Below, piece by piece: positions 7,450 to 13,539 of a DNA stretch of 15,405 nucleotides. The stretch lies in assembly GCA_905216175.1 (NCBI GenBank), contig CAJMSV010000044.1:1-15405 (forward strand), read 5' to 3'. Each line of letters opens with the position of its first letter. Positions within the stretch are counted from its first letter, which is position 1. A program made the position numbers and the translations under genes. Under the pieces are notes generated by a model that worked only from the letters and a program-made list of their open reading frames with translations, was not told where the DNA came from and ran no database searches. This stretch comes from an uncultured bacterium (GTDB lineage Bacteria; Actinomycetota; Coriobacteriia; Coriobacteriales; Coriobacteriaceae).

Positions 7450-9027
7450 TTAGAGGCGCTGTTGGATCTGTTCGCTGTTGACAATATCGTTGTTTGCGTT
7501 CGTGTATTCATAGACGGGGACGCCATCCGCTGGCTCCACCTCGCGGCACACCAGGCGAACATAGCCGCCCTGGCGGTTGTACTTGACGGCATTGCCGGCA
7601 ATATTGAGCAACAAGCGCTTGAGGTGCGTCACGCTCACCCGCACATAGGGATGATCAAGCGTCTGCTGGTCGCAGATAATTGTCACCAGACGCTCCTCGG
7701 CCTGGCGCTCCAGAATATCGCGCACCTCGTGGTTGAGGGTCACCAAGTTTGTGGGAACAAGCTCCAGATCGACCTGCCCGCTCTCCAGGCGACTCATATC
7801 CAGGGCCTCGTTGGCAAGGTCGAGCAGCAGTCCCGATGCCGTCCAGATCTTTGAGCGGCACTCGGTCTGCTTTTGAAGATCGTCCGCATTGGCATCGCCG
7901 ACCTCAACCATACCGCGAATGCCGTTGATGGGCGTGCGCAAATCGTGGCTCATGCGACGCAAAAACTCCGTCTTTGCCGAGTTGGCAGACGAGGCCTCAC
8001 GCGCTGCCTTTGCCAGCTTGTCGCCATAGTCGCGCTCCTGCTGCAGCAAGTCCGTCAAACGTCGACGATCAGCGCGGCGACGCACCATCACAACAACGGC
8101 TATAACACCGCTGTAGAGCACCAGCACGCCGGCAGCAACAGCCGCGACGACCTCAAAGTAGCGCCGCGCCGAGGCATAGGTGTACACGTAGAACCCGCGC
8201 GCTTTTCCAAATGTGCCCAAATACCACTCGCCGCTGGCGTTGACCAGTCGGACTTTGCCGGGCAGGCATCGATCCTTAATACCGTCGACAATAAAGACAT
8301 CCGTTGCAGGCAGATTGAATACGCCCAATATGGTGGGTTCAACGGCATTGGTCGCAACGACTTTGCCATCGCTTTCGATCACGATATTGCCACTGTCGAT
8401 GGTCTCATAACCACCGAGCAGGCTCTGCAGTTTGAGCGTATTGCTTGCAACTGCCTTCGCGCTCTGATGCCTGACCGCGATAACGATGCCCTCGCCATCT
8501 TGCCGGGTCACGCAACCAATGTCTGCAACCGAATCATCCGAAAGCGTAATGCGGGCGGTATAGGACTTAAGCGGATGGGCTGCCACCTCCAGCACGGGTG
8601 CTTCCTTGAGATACGTAGCGAGCGACTCGTAGCCCACGCCATCCGTCGAGGATTCGGACACCAAATTGCCCGATGCGTCCGTCACGATCAGTGCGCTCAC
8701 GTTGAACTGGTCGGCATATTGCTCCAGCATGGCGTTATCCACCGAACCGTCGCGCTCAATATCGCGCGCTGTCTCTCCGGCGATCTCCATAACGCGAATC
8801 AGGTTTTTGGTCGTATAGGCGCTATTGAATGCATCGTAGGAAAGGCTCTGCGTCGCCACGTAATCGACAACGTCGGCAAAGCGCTGCTCGGCTTGGGCCG
8901 TCGTGTAGCCGTAGCTCATCATGCCGGCAACAACCGAGAGCGCTATCCCCAGCAGGGCGACAAGGAGCCATACCCCTGTCGAACGATTGCCCCGCCCCTG
9001 AGCGGCGTGGTCGGGCGCATCGATCAT
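7450..9027 (-). CDS. Sensor histidine kinase, truncated in the ATPase domain
   Basis: 525 residues before a premature TAA. In order: N-terminal membrane helix (about 19-38); extracytoplasmic region (about 41-288) with Cache-like features (SALIVTDASGNLVSES, 111-126); second membrane helix (about 291-315); a linker that may be a coiled coil; HisKA with MSHDLRTPING (H361); HATPase_c with an intact N box (LLLNIAGNAVKYN). Where kinase 3440-6244 has V-S-D-T-G-I-G-M this protein has N-A-N-N-D-I-V-N (510-517), so the G1 Asp and both glycines are lost. The next conserved Phe residues are Ile, and the Tyr/Phe position 526 is TAA. The frame then continues cleanly to 6835, so this is a nonsense disruption, not a frameshift. 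Its ATG overlaps the stop of the upstream lipoprotein gene (ATGA, 9024-9027), implying translational coupling. Probably non-functional as sequenced. Confidence 0.85.
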   Translation of the reverse strand: MIDAPDHAAQGRGNRSTGVWLLVALLGIALSVVAGMMSYGYTTAQAEQRFADVVDYVATQSLSYDAFNSAYTTKNLIRVMEIAGETARDIERDGSVDNAMLEQYADQFNVSALIVTDASGNLVSESSTDGVGYESLATYLKEAPVLEVAAHPLKSYTARITLSDDSVADIGCVTRQDGEGIVIAVRHQSAKAVASNTLKLQSLLGGYETIDSGNIVIESDGKVVATNAVEPTILGVFNLPATDVFIVDGIKDRCLPGKVRLVNASGEWYLGTFGKARGFYVYTYASARRYFEVVAAVAAGVLVLYSGVIAVVVMVRRRADRRRLTDLLQQERDYGDKLAKAAREASSANSAKTEFLRRMSHDLRTPINGIRGMVEVGDANADDLQKQTECRSKIWTASGLLLDLANEALDMSRLESGQVDLELVPTNLVTLNHEVRDILERQAEERLVTIICDQQTLDHPYVRVSVTHLKRLLLNIAGNAVKYNRQGGYVRLVCREVEPADGVPVYEYTNANNDIVNSEQIQQRL

Positions 9028-9893
9028 GACAGGCCCTCCATATTCAAAAATGGCGAAGGGTCATCAAAGTACTTTGACACCAGACGTTCCATGGTGCCAT
9101 CGACAAGCATTTCTTGGTAGGCATGAGTGAGCTTAACGTCGATGCCACGCGTATCGTTGATATCGAAAGCGGTGCCCAAACCAACCTCTAGCAGCGGCTC
9201 ATCCAAAATGCGATACGTTACGCCATAGTCTTTTTCGTAGGTGAGCAGCGAGGACTCATGCGCGGCGATGGCGTCGACCAGACCCTCGACGAGCGCCGGG
9301 TTCAGATACGAACGGTCCGAAAAGCAGTAGAGCTCTTTGATCTGCGGAACGTTTTCATTTGTATGATTGAGCAAAATGTCCTCGGGCTTGGTGGTGGACT
9401 GGACCGCCACGACCTTATCCTCAAGATCGGCAAGCGTGTAGATATCGCTCTGGGGATCGACCGCGACCACCTGGCGGCTCGCAAGGTACGGGCCGGCCCA
9501 ACGATACTCGTTTTCGCGACCCGTCATGCTAAAGCTGCCCATGACGCAATCGAGCTCGCCGCTCGCCAGTAGCTCGTTCTTCTTTTCCCAATCGATCAGC
9601 TGGTACTTTGGCTTGTAACCAATGCGGGCCAAAGCCTCGGTCAATATCTCGACATCCAGGCCAACGATATCGCCGTACTCGTCGGTATACACAAACGGTG
9701 GATAGAGGTCGCTGCCGACGTTGAGCGTCTTAAGGTTGTCGTCTTTGGCCTGCGAGGCGTCCAGGCCTTCTAATGCAAACGTCGAGACCCTGCCATTCGA
9801 CCCGGAACAGCCGGCTATCGCTACGACAAAGGCACACGCTCCCGCAAGCGCAACAAACAACGATATGGCAACCGAGCGACGGGGTCTTTTCAT
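9024..9893 (-). CDS. Extracellular solute-binding lipoprotein (SBP_bac_3 family)
   Basis: A 289-residue protein with a basic N-terminus (MKRPRR), a hydrophobic helix and the lipobox AIAGC (C29), so it should be a membrane-anchored lipoprotein. The mature part is a family-3 periplasmic binding domain: LNVGSDLYPPFVY (57-69), GDIVGLDVEI (74-83), the ligand-contact region SMTGRENEYRWAGPY (122-136) and the C-terminal MERLVSKYF. The YPPF and T-G-R features fit amino-acid-type ligands, but the ligand cannot be named. The start is supported by GGAG five bases upstream. No ABC permease or ATPase is nearby. Instead the stop overlaps the ATG of a histidine kinase, so the likely job is delivering ligand signals to that kinase, not uptake. 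Confidence 0.9.
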   Translation of the reverse strand: MKRPRRSVAISLFVALAGACAFVVAIAGCSGSNGRVSTFALEGLDASQAKDDNLKTLNVGSDLYPPFVYTDEYGDIVGLDVEILTEALARIGYKPKYQLIDWEKKNELLASGELDCVMGSFSMTGRENEYRWAGPYLASRQVVAVDPQSDIYTLADLEDKVVAVQSTTKPEDILLNHTNENVPQIKELYCFSDRSYLNPALVEGLVDAIAAHESSLLTYEKDYGVTYRILDEPLLEVGLGTAFDINDTRGIDVKLTHAYQEMLVDGTMERLVSKYFDDPSPFLNMEGLS

Positions 9894-9935
9894 CGAGCTC
9901 CAGACGATCCTGTTTACAGACTGAAATGGTTAAAG

Positions 9936-9941
9936 ATAATA
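9936..9941 (-). promoter_or_regulatory. Candidate -10 element for the lipoprotein-kinase operon
   Basis: TATTAT on the minus strand (5 of 6 matches to TATAAT) lies 43 bases before the lipoprotein start. No clear -35 is seen at the normal distance; TTGGGC lies about 20 bases further upstream. The local A/T richness stands out from the surroundings. Confidence 0.38.
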
Positions 9942-9985
9942 GCAAACGAAACCACGCGAGTGCCCAATGGTTACAGACGTTCTAC

Positions 9986-10027
9986 CATGCGGGGCCTTCC
10001 AGCCGACTTGGCAGAAGGTCCCGCATG
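9986..10027 (-). terminator. Hairpin after the MalY/PatB-type gene
   Basis: CATGCGGGGCCTTC (9986-9999) pairs with GAAGGTCCCGCATG (10014-10027) at 13 of 14 positions, plus one G-U wobble. The 14-base loop contains a further GCC/GGC pairing. It begins 10 bases after the aminotransferase stop on the minus strand. The T tract is poor, but its placement between two same-strand genes suggests it insulates the lipoprotein-kinase unit from upstream transcription. Confidence 0.62.
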
Positions 10028-10037
10028 CAGCGCACGC

Positions 10038-11252
10038 CTACCGTGCATTAAAAACGTAGCGGTCCAGGCGGTCGCACGCTTCCCTCACGCGCGAAAGCGG
10101 CAGCGCCAGATTCACGCGAATGTGGCAGGGCCCGTGGAACGGACGGCCATCCTGGTAGCCAACGCCCACGCGCGCCCCCTCGTCGAGCAACCACTGAATA
10201 TCGCGGCCATGCTCGCGGCACCACTCGGTGCAGTCCAGAAACACCATGTACGTGCCCTGCGGACGCGAATAGGACACGCCCTCAAAATGCTCGTCCACGT
10301 AATTGCAGAAGTACTCGATATTGCCGGCAAGCACCTGATTGCGCTCGTCCACCCACTCATAGCCCTGCGGCTGGTAGGCACCGATAAGCGCATGCATGGA
10401 GAGGACATTCATCTCGTTGTAGTGGGTCTTGTTGGACACGGCGCACACGCGGTCGCGCAGCGTCTCGTTATAGATGATGTGGTAGCTGCCGACCAGGCCC
10501 GCCAGGTTGAACGTCTTGCTGGGCGCGTAGAGGGCAACCGTGCGCATGCGAGCATCCTCGCTCACCGACTGCGTCGGGATATGCTTGTGGCCCGGCAGGA
10601 TGATATCGGACCAAATCTCGTCCGAGATCACCACGCAATCGTGCTGACGATAGATGTCCATGGCGCGCTCGATCTCGTCACGCTCCCATACGCGGCCGCA
10701 GGGATTGTGCGGCGAGCAGAACACCGCGGCATGGATGTGGTTTTGGGCGAGCTTGTGCTCCATGTCCTCAAAGTCCATACGCCACACGCCCTGGTCGTCG
10801 AGCTTAAGCGGGCTGTGGACAATACGATAGCCCGCGGCCTCAATGGACTTGGTAAAGCCGATGTAGGTGGGGCTGTGGACCAGCACCGCATCGCCCGGCT
10901 GAACATACGCACGCAGTGTCGACACGACACCGCCCAGCACGCCGTTTTCGTAGCCGATATGTTCAGGGCGCAGGCCCTCGACGCCATTGCGGCGGCTCTG
11001 CCATTCGATGATGCGGTCGAAGTACTCGGCGCGCGGGTTAAAGTAGCCAAACATGGGATGCTGAGCGCGCTGAATGATGTACTCCTGGACCGTGGGCACC
11101 GTGGCAAAATTCATGTCGGCCACCCACATGGGAATGCGGTCGAAGCCCTCGTCGGGTGCGTTCGGAGCCATACCGGGGATCTCGCCCCAGGAGTCAACGG
11201 CGATGGAGTCCATGCCGTGGCGGTCGATAAGCGAGCTAAAGTCGTATTTCAT
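10038..11252 (-). CDS. MalY/PatB-family PLP-dependent C-S lyase/aminotransferase
   Basis: A 404-residue fold-type I PLP enzyme. Visible landmarks: PMWVADMNFA (41-50), typical of the MalY/PatB subgroup; FGYFNPR (68-74); SPHNPCGRVW (180-189); ISDEIWSDI (209-217) with the pyridine-nitrogen Asp; the Schiff-base lysine K246 in APSKTFNLAGL (243-253); and the substrate-carboxylate arginine in HIRVNLALP near 382. Characterised members cleave cystathionine or cysteine to pyruvate, ammonia and a thiol, and some act as aminotransferases or regulators. The full family length is present. The start is supported by GGGAG seven bases before ATG 11252. It lies 108 bases downstream of trmO on the same strand and may be co-transcribed with it or have its own promoter. 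Substrate is not predictable here. Confidence 0.9.
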   Translation of the reverse strand: MKYDFSSLIDRHGMDSIAVDSWGEIPGMAPNAPDEGFDRIPMWVADMNFATVPTVQEYIIQRAQHPMFGYFNPRAEYFDRIIEWQSRRNGVEGLRPEHIGYENGVLGGVVSTLRAYVQPGDAVLVHSPTYIGFTKSIEAAGYRIVHSPLKLDDQGVWRMDFEDMEHKLAQNHIHAAVFCSPHNPCGRVWERDEIERAMDIYRQHDCVVISDEIWSDIILPGHKHIPTQSVSEDARMRTVALYAPSKTFNLAGLVGSYHIIYNETLRDRVCAVSNKTHYNEMNVLSMHALIGAYQPQGYEWVDERNQVLAGNIEYFCNYVDEHFEGVSYSRPQGTYMVFLDCTEWCREHGRDIQWLLDEGARVGVGYQDGRPFHGPCHIRVNLALPLSRVREACDRLDRYVFNAR

Positions 11253-11360
11253 GCTGAGCTCCCATGCAAAGTAGACTGTTTCGATAGGCGTTATTGTCCA
11301 CCAGCGTGGGCGGTTTTGGCATGGGGTTTGGCGTTGTTTTTGACGGATACGGACGGATGG

Positions 11361-12107
11361 TTAGTCTTGCGCGTCGTTGACGGCGACTACGGTTAGCTGG
11401 GTTTCGTCGACCGTAAACGATATGTCGAGCCCGGCGTAGGCCAGATGGTAGACGCGGTTTGGTTCGTGCTTGCTGCCCGCGCGGCGCGGATCTTGGCGTA
11501 GAACCTCGACCAAGCCGGGGAGCTTTGCGGGCGGGACCATATCCTGCAGTGCTTGCGGAAACTTAACATCGAGCTCTTGCCACGGAGCATCCTCGATCCA
11601 GCCGCCGGTCGCATCCGAGTGGCAGTCCGCAAACGGAATGTAGGGCTTAATGTCGTAGATGGGCGTGCCGTCGCGCAGATCGGCCCCCAGCACATAGATG
11701 ATGGGGCCATCGTCGGTGAGCTCGACACGATCGAGCTTGACGCAGGTGAGACCGATGGGATTAGGGCGAAACGGGCTGCGCGTGGCAAAGACGCCCACAC
11801 GCTCGGCTCCACCCAGGCGCGGCGGACGCACGGTCTTCGACCATTTTGCGTTGGTACCGGACCTGTCCTGCGTTTTGGCATCGGCGGCTATGTCCTTAGC
11901 CGTGCCGCCGGGCGTTCCGTTTTCGAAGCGCCACAGCAGCCACAGGTGAGAGAAGGAGTCCAGACCCTCAACCGCTGCATTGGAGGCAAATTCCGGCTCA
12001 AAAACGATGCGTCCCTGCAGATGAGGCGCCAAAAAGCTGTTGCGCGGAATGCCGAACTTCTGCGGCAGGTCGGTATGTATGTGTGCAATAGGTTCCATGC
12101 CGGTCAT
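11361..12107 (-). CDS. trmO: tRNA (N6-threonylcarbamoyl-A37) N6-methyltransferase TrmO/TsaA
   Basis: 248 residues of the TsaA/TrmO family, which uses SAM to methylate t6A37 of certain tRNAs to m6t6A. N-terminal beta-barrel signatures: HTDLPQKFGIPRNS (11-24), FSHLWLLWRF (52-61), the hallmark VGVFATRSPFRPNPIGLT (104-121) and YDIKPYIPFAD (151-161). The C-terminal subdomain follows, with QDPRRA (205-210) and RVYHLAYAGLDISFTV (218-233). Length and motif order are normal. The start is ambiguous: ATG 12107 and ATG 12098 are in frame, neither has a clear ribosome-binding site, and both lie in a hairpin (12094-12120). The frame remains open far upstream across the divergent HTH gene, but that extension is an antisense artefact. 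Confidence 0.9.
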   Translation of the reverse strand: MTGMEPIAHIHTDLPQKFGIPRNSFLAPHLQGRIVFEPEFASNAAVEGLDSFSHLWLLWRFENGTPGGTAKDIAADAKTQDRSGTNAKWSKTVRPPRLGGAERVGVFATRSPFRPNPIGLTCVKLDRVELTDDGPIIYVLGADLRDGTPIYDIKPYIPFADCHSDATGGWIEDAPWQELDVKFPQALQDMVPPAKLPGLVEVLRQDPRRAGSKHEPNRVYHLAYAGLDISFTVDETQLTVVAVNDAQD

Positions 12108-12120
12108 TGTACGGCATGGA
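12094..12120. promoter_or_regulatory. Hairpin enclosing the trmO start codon
   Basis: TCCATGCCG (12094-12102) and CGGCATGGA (12112-12120) are perfectly complementary across a 9-base loop. In the trmO mRNA the upstream AUG (12107) would lie in the loop and the second AUG (12098) in the 3' arm. It could be an operator, or a structure that affects initiation. Confidence 0.45.
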
Positions 12121-12165
12121 GGCGTGGGGCGTTGCGCGCAATTCTTCGCCGTGGACTCCTGTCGT

Positions 12166-12180
12166 GCAACCAACGGTTGC
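12166..12180. promoter_or_regulatory. Inverted repeat, candidate operator of the XRE regulator
   Basis: GCAACC-AAC-GGTTGC is a perfect 6-bp inverted repeat with a 3-base spacer. It directly abuts the putative -35 of the regulator gene. Size and position fit an autoregulatory XRE-type operator, but this is inference from location only. Confidence 0.36.
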
Positions 12181-12209
12181 TTGGAAGGGCGCCTGCCGCC
12201 GCGTATGCT
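12181..12209 (+). promoter_or_regulatory. Candidate promoter of the XRE/Zn-ribbon/TipAS gene
   Basis: TTGGAA (12181-12186), a 17-base spacer and TATGCT (12204-12209) each match 4 of 6 consensus bases. They lie 30 bases before ATG 12240. Confidence 0.45.
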
Positions 12210-12239
12210 TAAGCCATCAACCAGCAGAAAGGAGCCACT

Positions 12240-13067
12240 ATGGCCTTTGCAGAAAAGCTCATTGCCATCCGTCGCGCCCATCACCTTACCCAAGAGCAGC
12301 TCGCCGCCAAACTCTTCGTCACACGCCAAGCCGTCAGCCGTTGGGAGCGCGACGAGGTCACCCCGGGCATCGACATGATGAAGCTCATTGCCGCCGTAAC
12401 CGGAGAGCCGTTGTCCCACCTGCTCGAAATGCCCGAGCATTATTGCCAGAGCTGCGGCATGATACTCACGCCCGACGACTGCGGCACCGATGCCACGGGC
12501 GCCACGACCGACCATTACTGCAAGTGGTGCTACGACCACGGCAAGTACACCTACGACACCACCATGGAGGCGATGATTGAGGATTGCGCCCCGCGGCTGG
12601 CGCAAAACACCGGCATGTCGCTCGACGAAGCCGTCTCGCTCATGGGCGCCGTCCTGCCGCAACTGGAGCGCTGGCGCACCGTGCAGGAAAACGAGGAGCG
12701 CTACGGCGCCGAAGCGCGGGCACGCTATGGCGATGAGGCTATCGATGCAGCAAATGAAGCGCTGCTGGACATGGACCCCGAGACATGGAACGACATGAAG
12801 GAACTTGAACGCGCTGTTCTGGGCCAGCTCTCGATCGCCATGAGCGATGGCGATGCGGACGGAAGCGAGGCTCGCAAGCTTGTCGCGATGCATCGTCGTT
12901 GGATTGGTCTCAACTGGGGACACGAACCCCAGAACGAAGCGTACCTGGGCCTCGCCAATGGTTATCTTGCCGACCAGCGCTTTGTTGACTACTACGACAA
13001 GCCCTGCGGCACCGGAGCCACGGCGTTTCTGGTCCAAGCCATCGAGTCGTCACTGGTCCGCGCATAG
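12240..13067 (+). CDS. XRE HTH - zinc ribbon - TipAS-like ligand-binding regulator
   Basis: A 275-residue three-part protein. Residues 4-62 form an XRE/Cro helix-turn-helix (LTQEQLAAKLFVTRQAVSRWE). Residues 67-112 match a small zinc-ribbon family with CQSCGM (C69, C72) and YCKWC (C94, C97), followed by TMEAMIEDCA. Residues about 150-272 resemble the TipAS ligand-binding domain of MerR-type TipA: ERYGAEARARYGDEA, a mid-domain helix with MHRRWIGL, then LADQRFVDYYDKPCGTGATAFLVQAI. The cysteine I recall as reacting with thiopeptides in TipA aligns with Gly here, so a different ligand is likely. It presumably represses or activates its own or nearby genes in response to a bulky ligand. The start is supported by AAAGGAG six bases before the ATG. 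The glutaredoxin gene follows 51 bases downstream on the same strand. Confidence 0.88.
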   Translation: MAFAEKLIAIRRAHHLTQEQLAAKLFVTRQAVSRWERDEVTPGIDMMKLIAAVTGEPLSHLLEMPEHYCQSCGMILTPDDCGTDATGATTDHYCKWCYDHGKYTYDTTMEAMIEDCAPRLAQNTGMSLDEAVSLMGAVLPQLERWRTVQENEERYGAEARARYGDEAIDAANEALLDMDPETWNDMKELERAVLGQLSIAMSDGDADGSEARKLVAMHRRWIGLNWGHEPQNEAYLGLANGYLADQRFVDYYDKPCGTGATAFLVQAIESSLVRA

Positions 13068-13118
13068 ACCGCGGCGGCTTTGGGTATTTCAATCGAAACC
13101 TCAACCGATTGGAGACCC

Positions 13119-13364
13119 ATGGCTACTAATCATGAGTTCACGCTGTACGTTATGACCGGCTGCCCGTATTGCATAAAAGTCAAGCGATTCCTTGCCGATA
13201 ACGGTGTGACCATTCCCGAGCGCAATATCTCGACCGATACCGAAGCCGAGCAGGCACTCATCGCCGTCGGCGGAAAGCGCCAGGTTCCCTGTCTGCTCAT
13301 TGACGGAGAGCCGCTCTACGAGTCGAGCGACATCATCGCATGGGTACAGAAGAACCTGCTCTAG
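13119..13364 (+). CDS. Glutaredoxin (NrdH/Grx-like thiol oxidoreductase)
   Basis: An 81-residue thioredoxin-fold protein with the redox motif CPYC (C15, C18 in MTGCPYCIK). It also has the cis-proline glutathione-binding region KRQVPCLL (about 54-61) and the ESSDI helix start (about 67-71), all typical of glutaredoxins. It reduces disulphides or mixed disulphides in the cytoplasm, with electrons from glutathione, mycothiol or thioredoxin reductase depending on the host. The CPYC motif is the classical dithiol type. I chose ATG 13119, which has TTGGAG about six bases upstream. An in-frame upstream start at 13080 would add 13 residues not expected in the family. It probably forms a short unit with the HTH regulator and ends at the terminator at 13411-13471. 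Confidence 0.9.
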   Translation: MATNHEFTLYVMTGCPYCIKVKRFLADNGVTIPERNISTDTEAEQALIAVGGKRQVPCLLIDGEPLYESSDIIAWVQKNLL

Positions 13365-13410
13365 CACTCGCGTTGCGACCGACTCGCCCCAACCCATACG
13401 ACCCAAACAT

Positions 13411-13471
13411 GTACGCCAGCATCCAAAGTCGACATTTTTCGACATCTTTGGATGCTGACGTACAGCTTTTT
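13411..13471 (+). terminator. Rho-independent terminator after the glutaredoxin gene
   Basis: An 18-bp stem pairs 13411-13428 with 13446-13463 at 17 of 18 positions, followed by TTTTT at 13467-13471. The 17-base loop contains two direct copies of TCGACAT. It lies 47 bases after the glutaredoxin stop. Confidence 0.78.
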
Positions 13472-13473
13472 GT

Positions 13474-13539
13474 GGCTAGTCATTGGGGACGTTCTTAAAT
13501 GACTAGTCGTTAAAGAACGTCCCCAACGACCAACTAGCC
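13474..13539. repeat. Long near-perfect palindrome overlapping the dus 3' end
   Basis: Inner arms TTGGGGACGTTCTT (13483-13496) and AAGAACGTCCCCAA (13513-13526) are perfectly complementary. The 16 bases between them are themselves almost palindromic around GACTAGTC. Outer arms GGCTAGT (13474-13480) and ACTAGCC (13533-13539) pair across a bulge. The right outer arm includes the last codons and stop of the convergent dus gene. It could act as a bidirectional terminator, but the symmetry exceeds what termination needs. Confidence 0.75.

Noticed and set aside
7441..7500. Diversity-generating retroelement variable or template repeat (AAC-rich patch)
   Set aside because: On the coding strand the patch is AAC-rich and shows A-biased changes, which recalls such systems. 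However, there is no reverse transcriptase, no second copy of the repeat in the window, and it lies inside a kinase catalytic domain instead of a C-terminal binding fold.
7344..7601. Frameshift explanation for the broken kinase
   Set aside because: The frame before and after the TAA is the same and aligns gap-free to the paralogue. A nonsense codon, not an indel, causes the break.
7873..9120. 415-residue plus-strand open frame opposite the second kinase
   Set aside because: Antisense shadow. The minus strand carries clear HisKA and Cache-like features with a coupled start.
9960..11396. 478-residue plus-strand open frame opposite the PLP enzyme
   Set aside because: It is a GC-rich antisense shadow of the MalY/PatB-type gene, with no recognisable domain or ribosome-binding site.
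12108..13037. Long minus-strand extension upstream of trmO giving a 558-residue frame
   Set aside because: It is antisense to the well-supported HTH/zinc-ribbon/TipAS gene and has low-complexity shadow composition. The TrmO homology begins only at about 12107.
13411..13539. CRISPR array suggested by repeated palindromes
   Set aside because: There are no regularly spaced identical direct repeats and no cas genes. The sequences are two unrelated inverted repeats.
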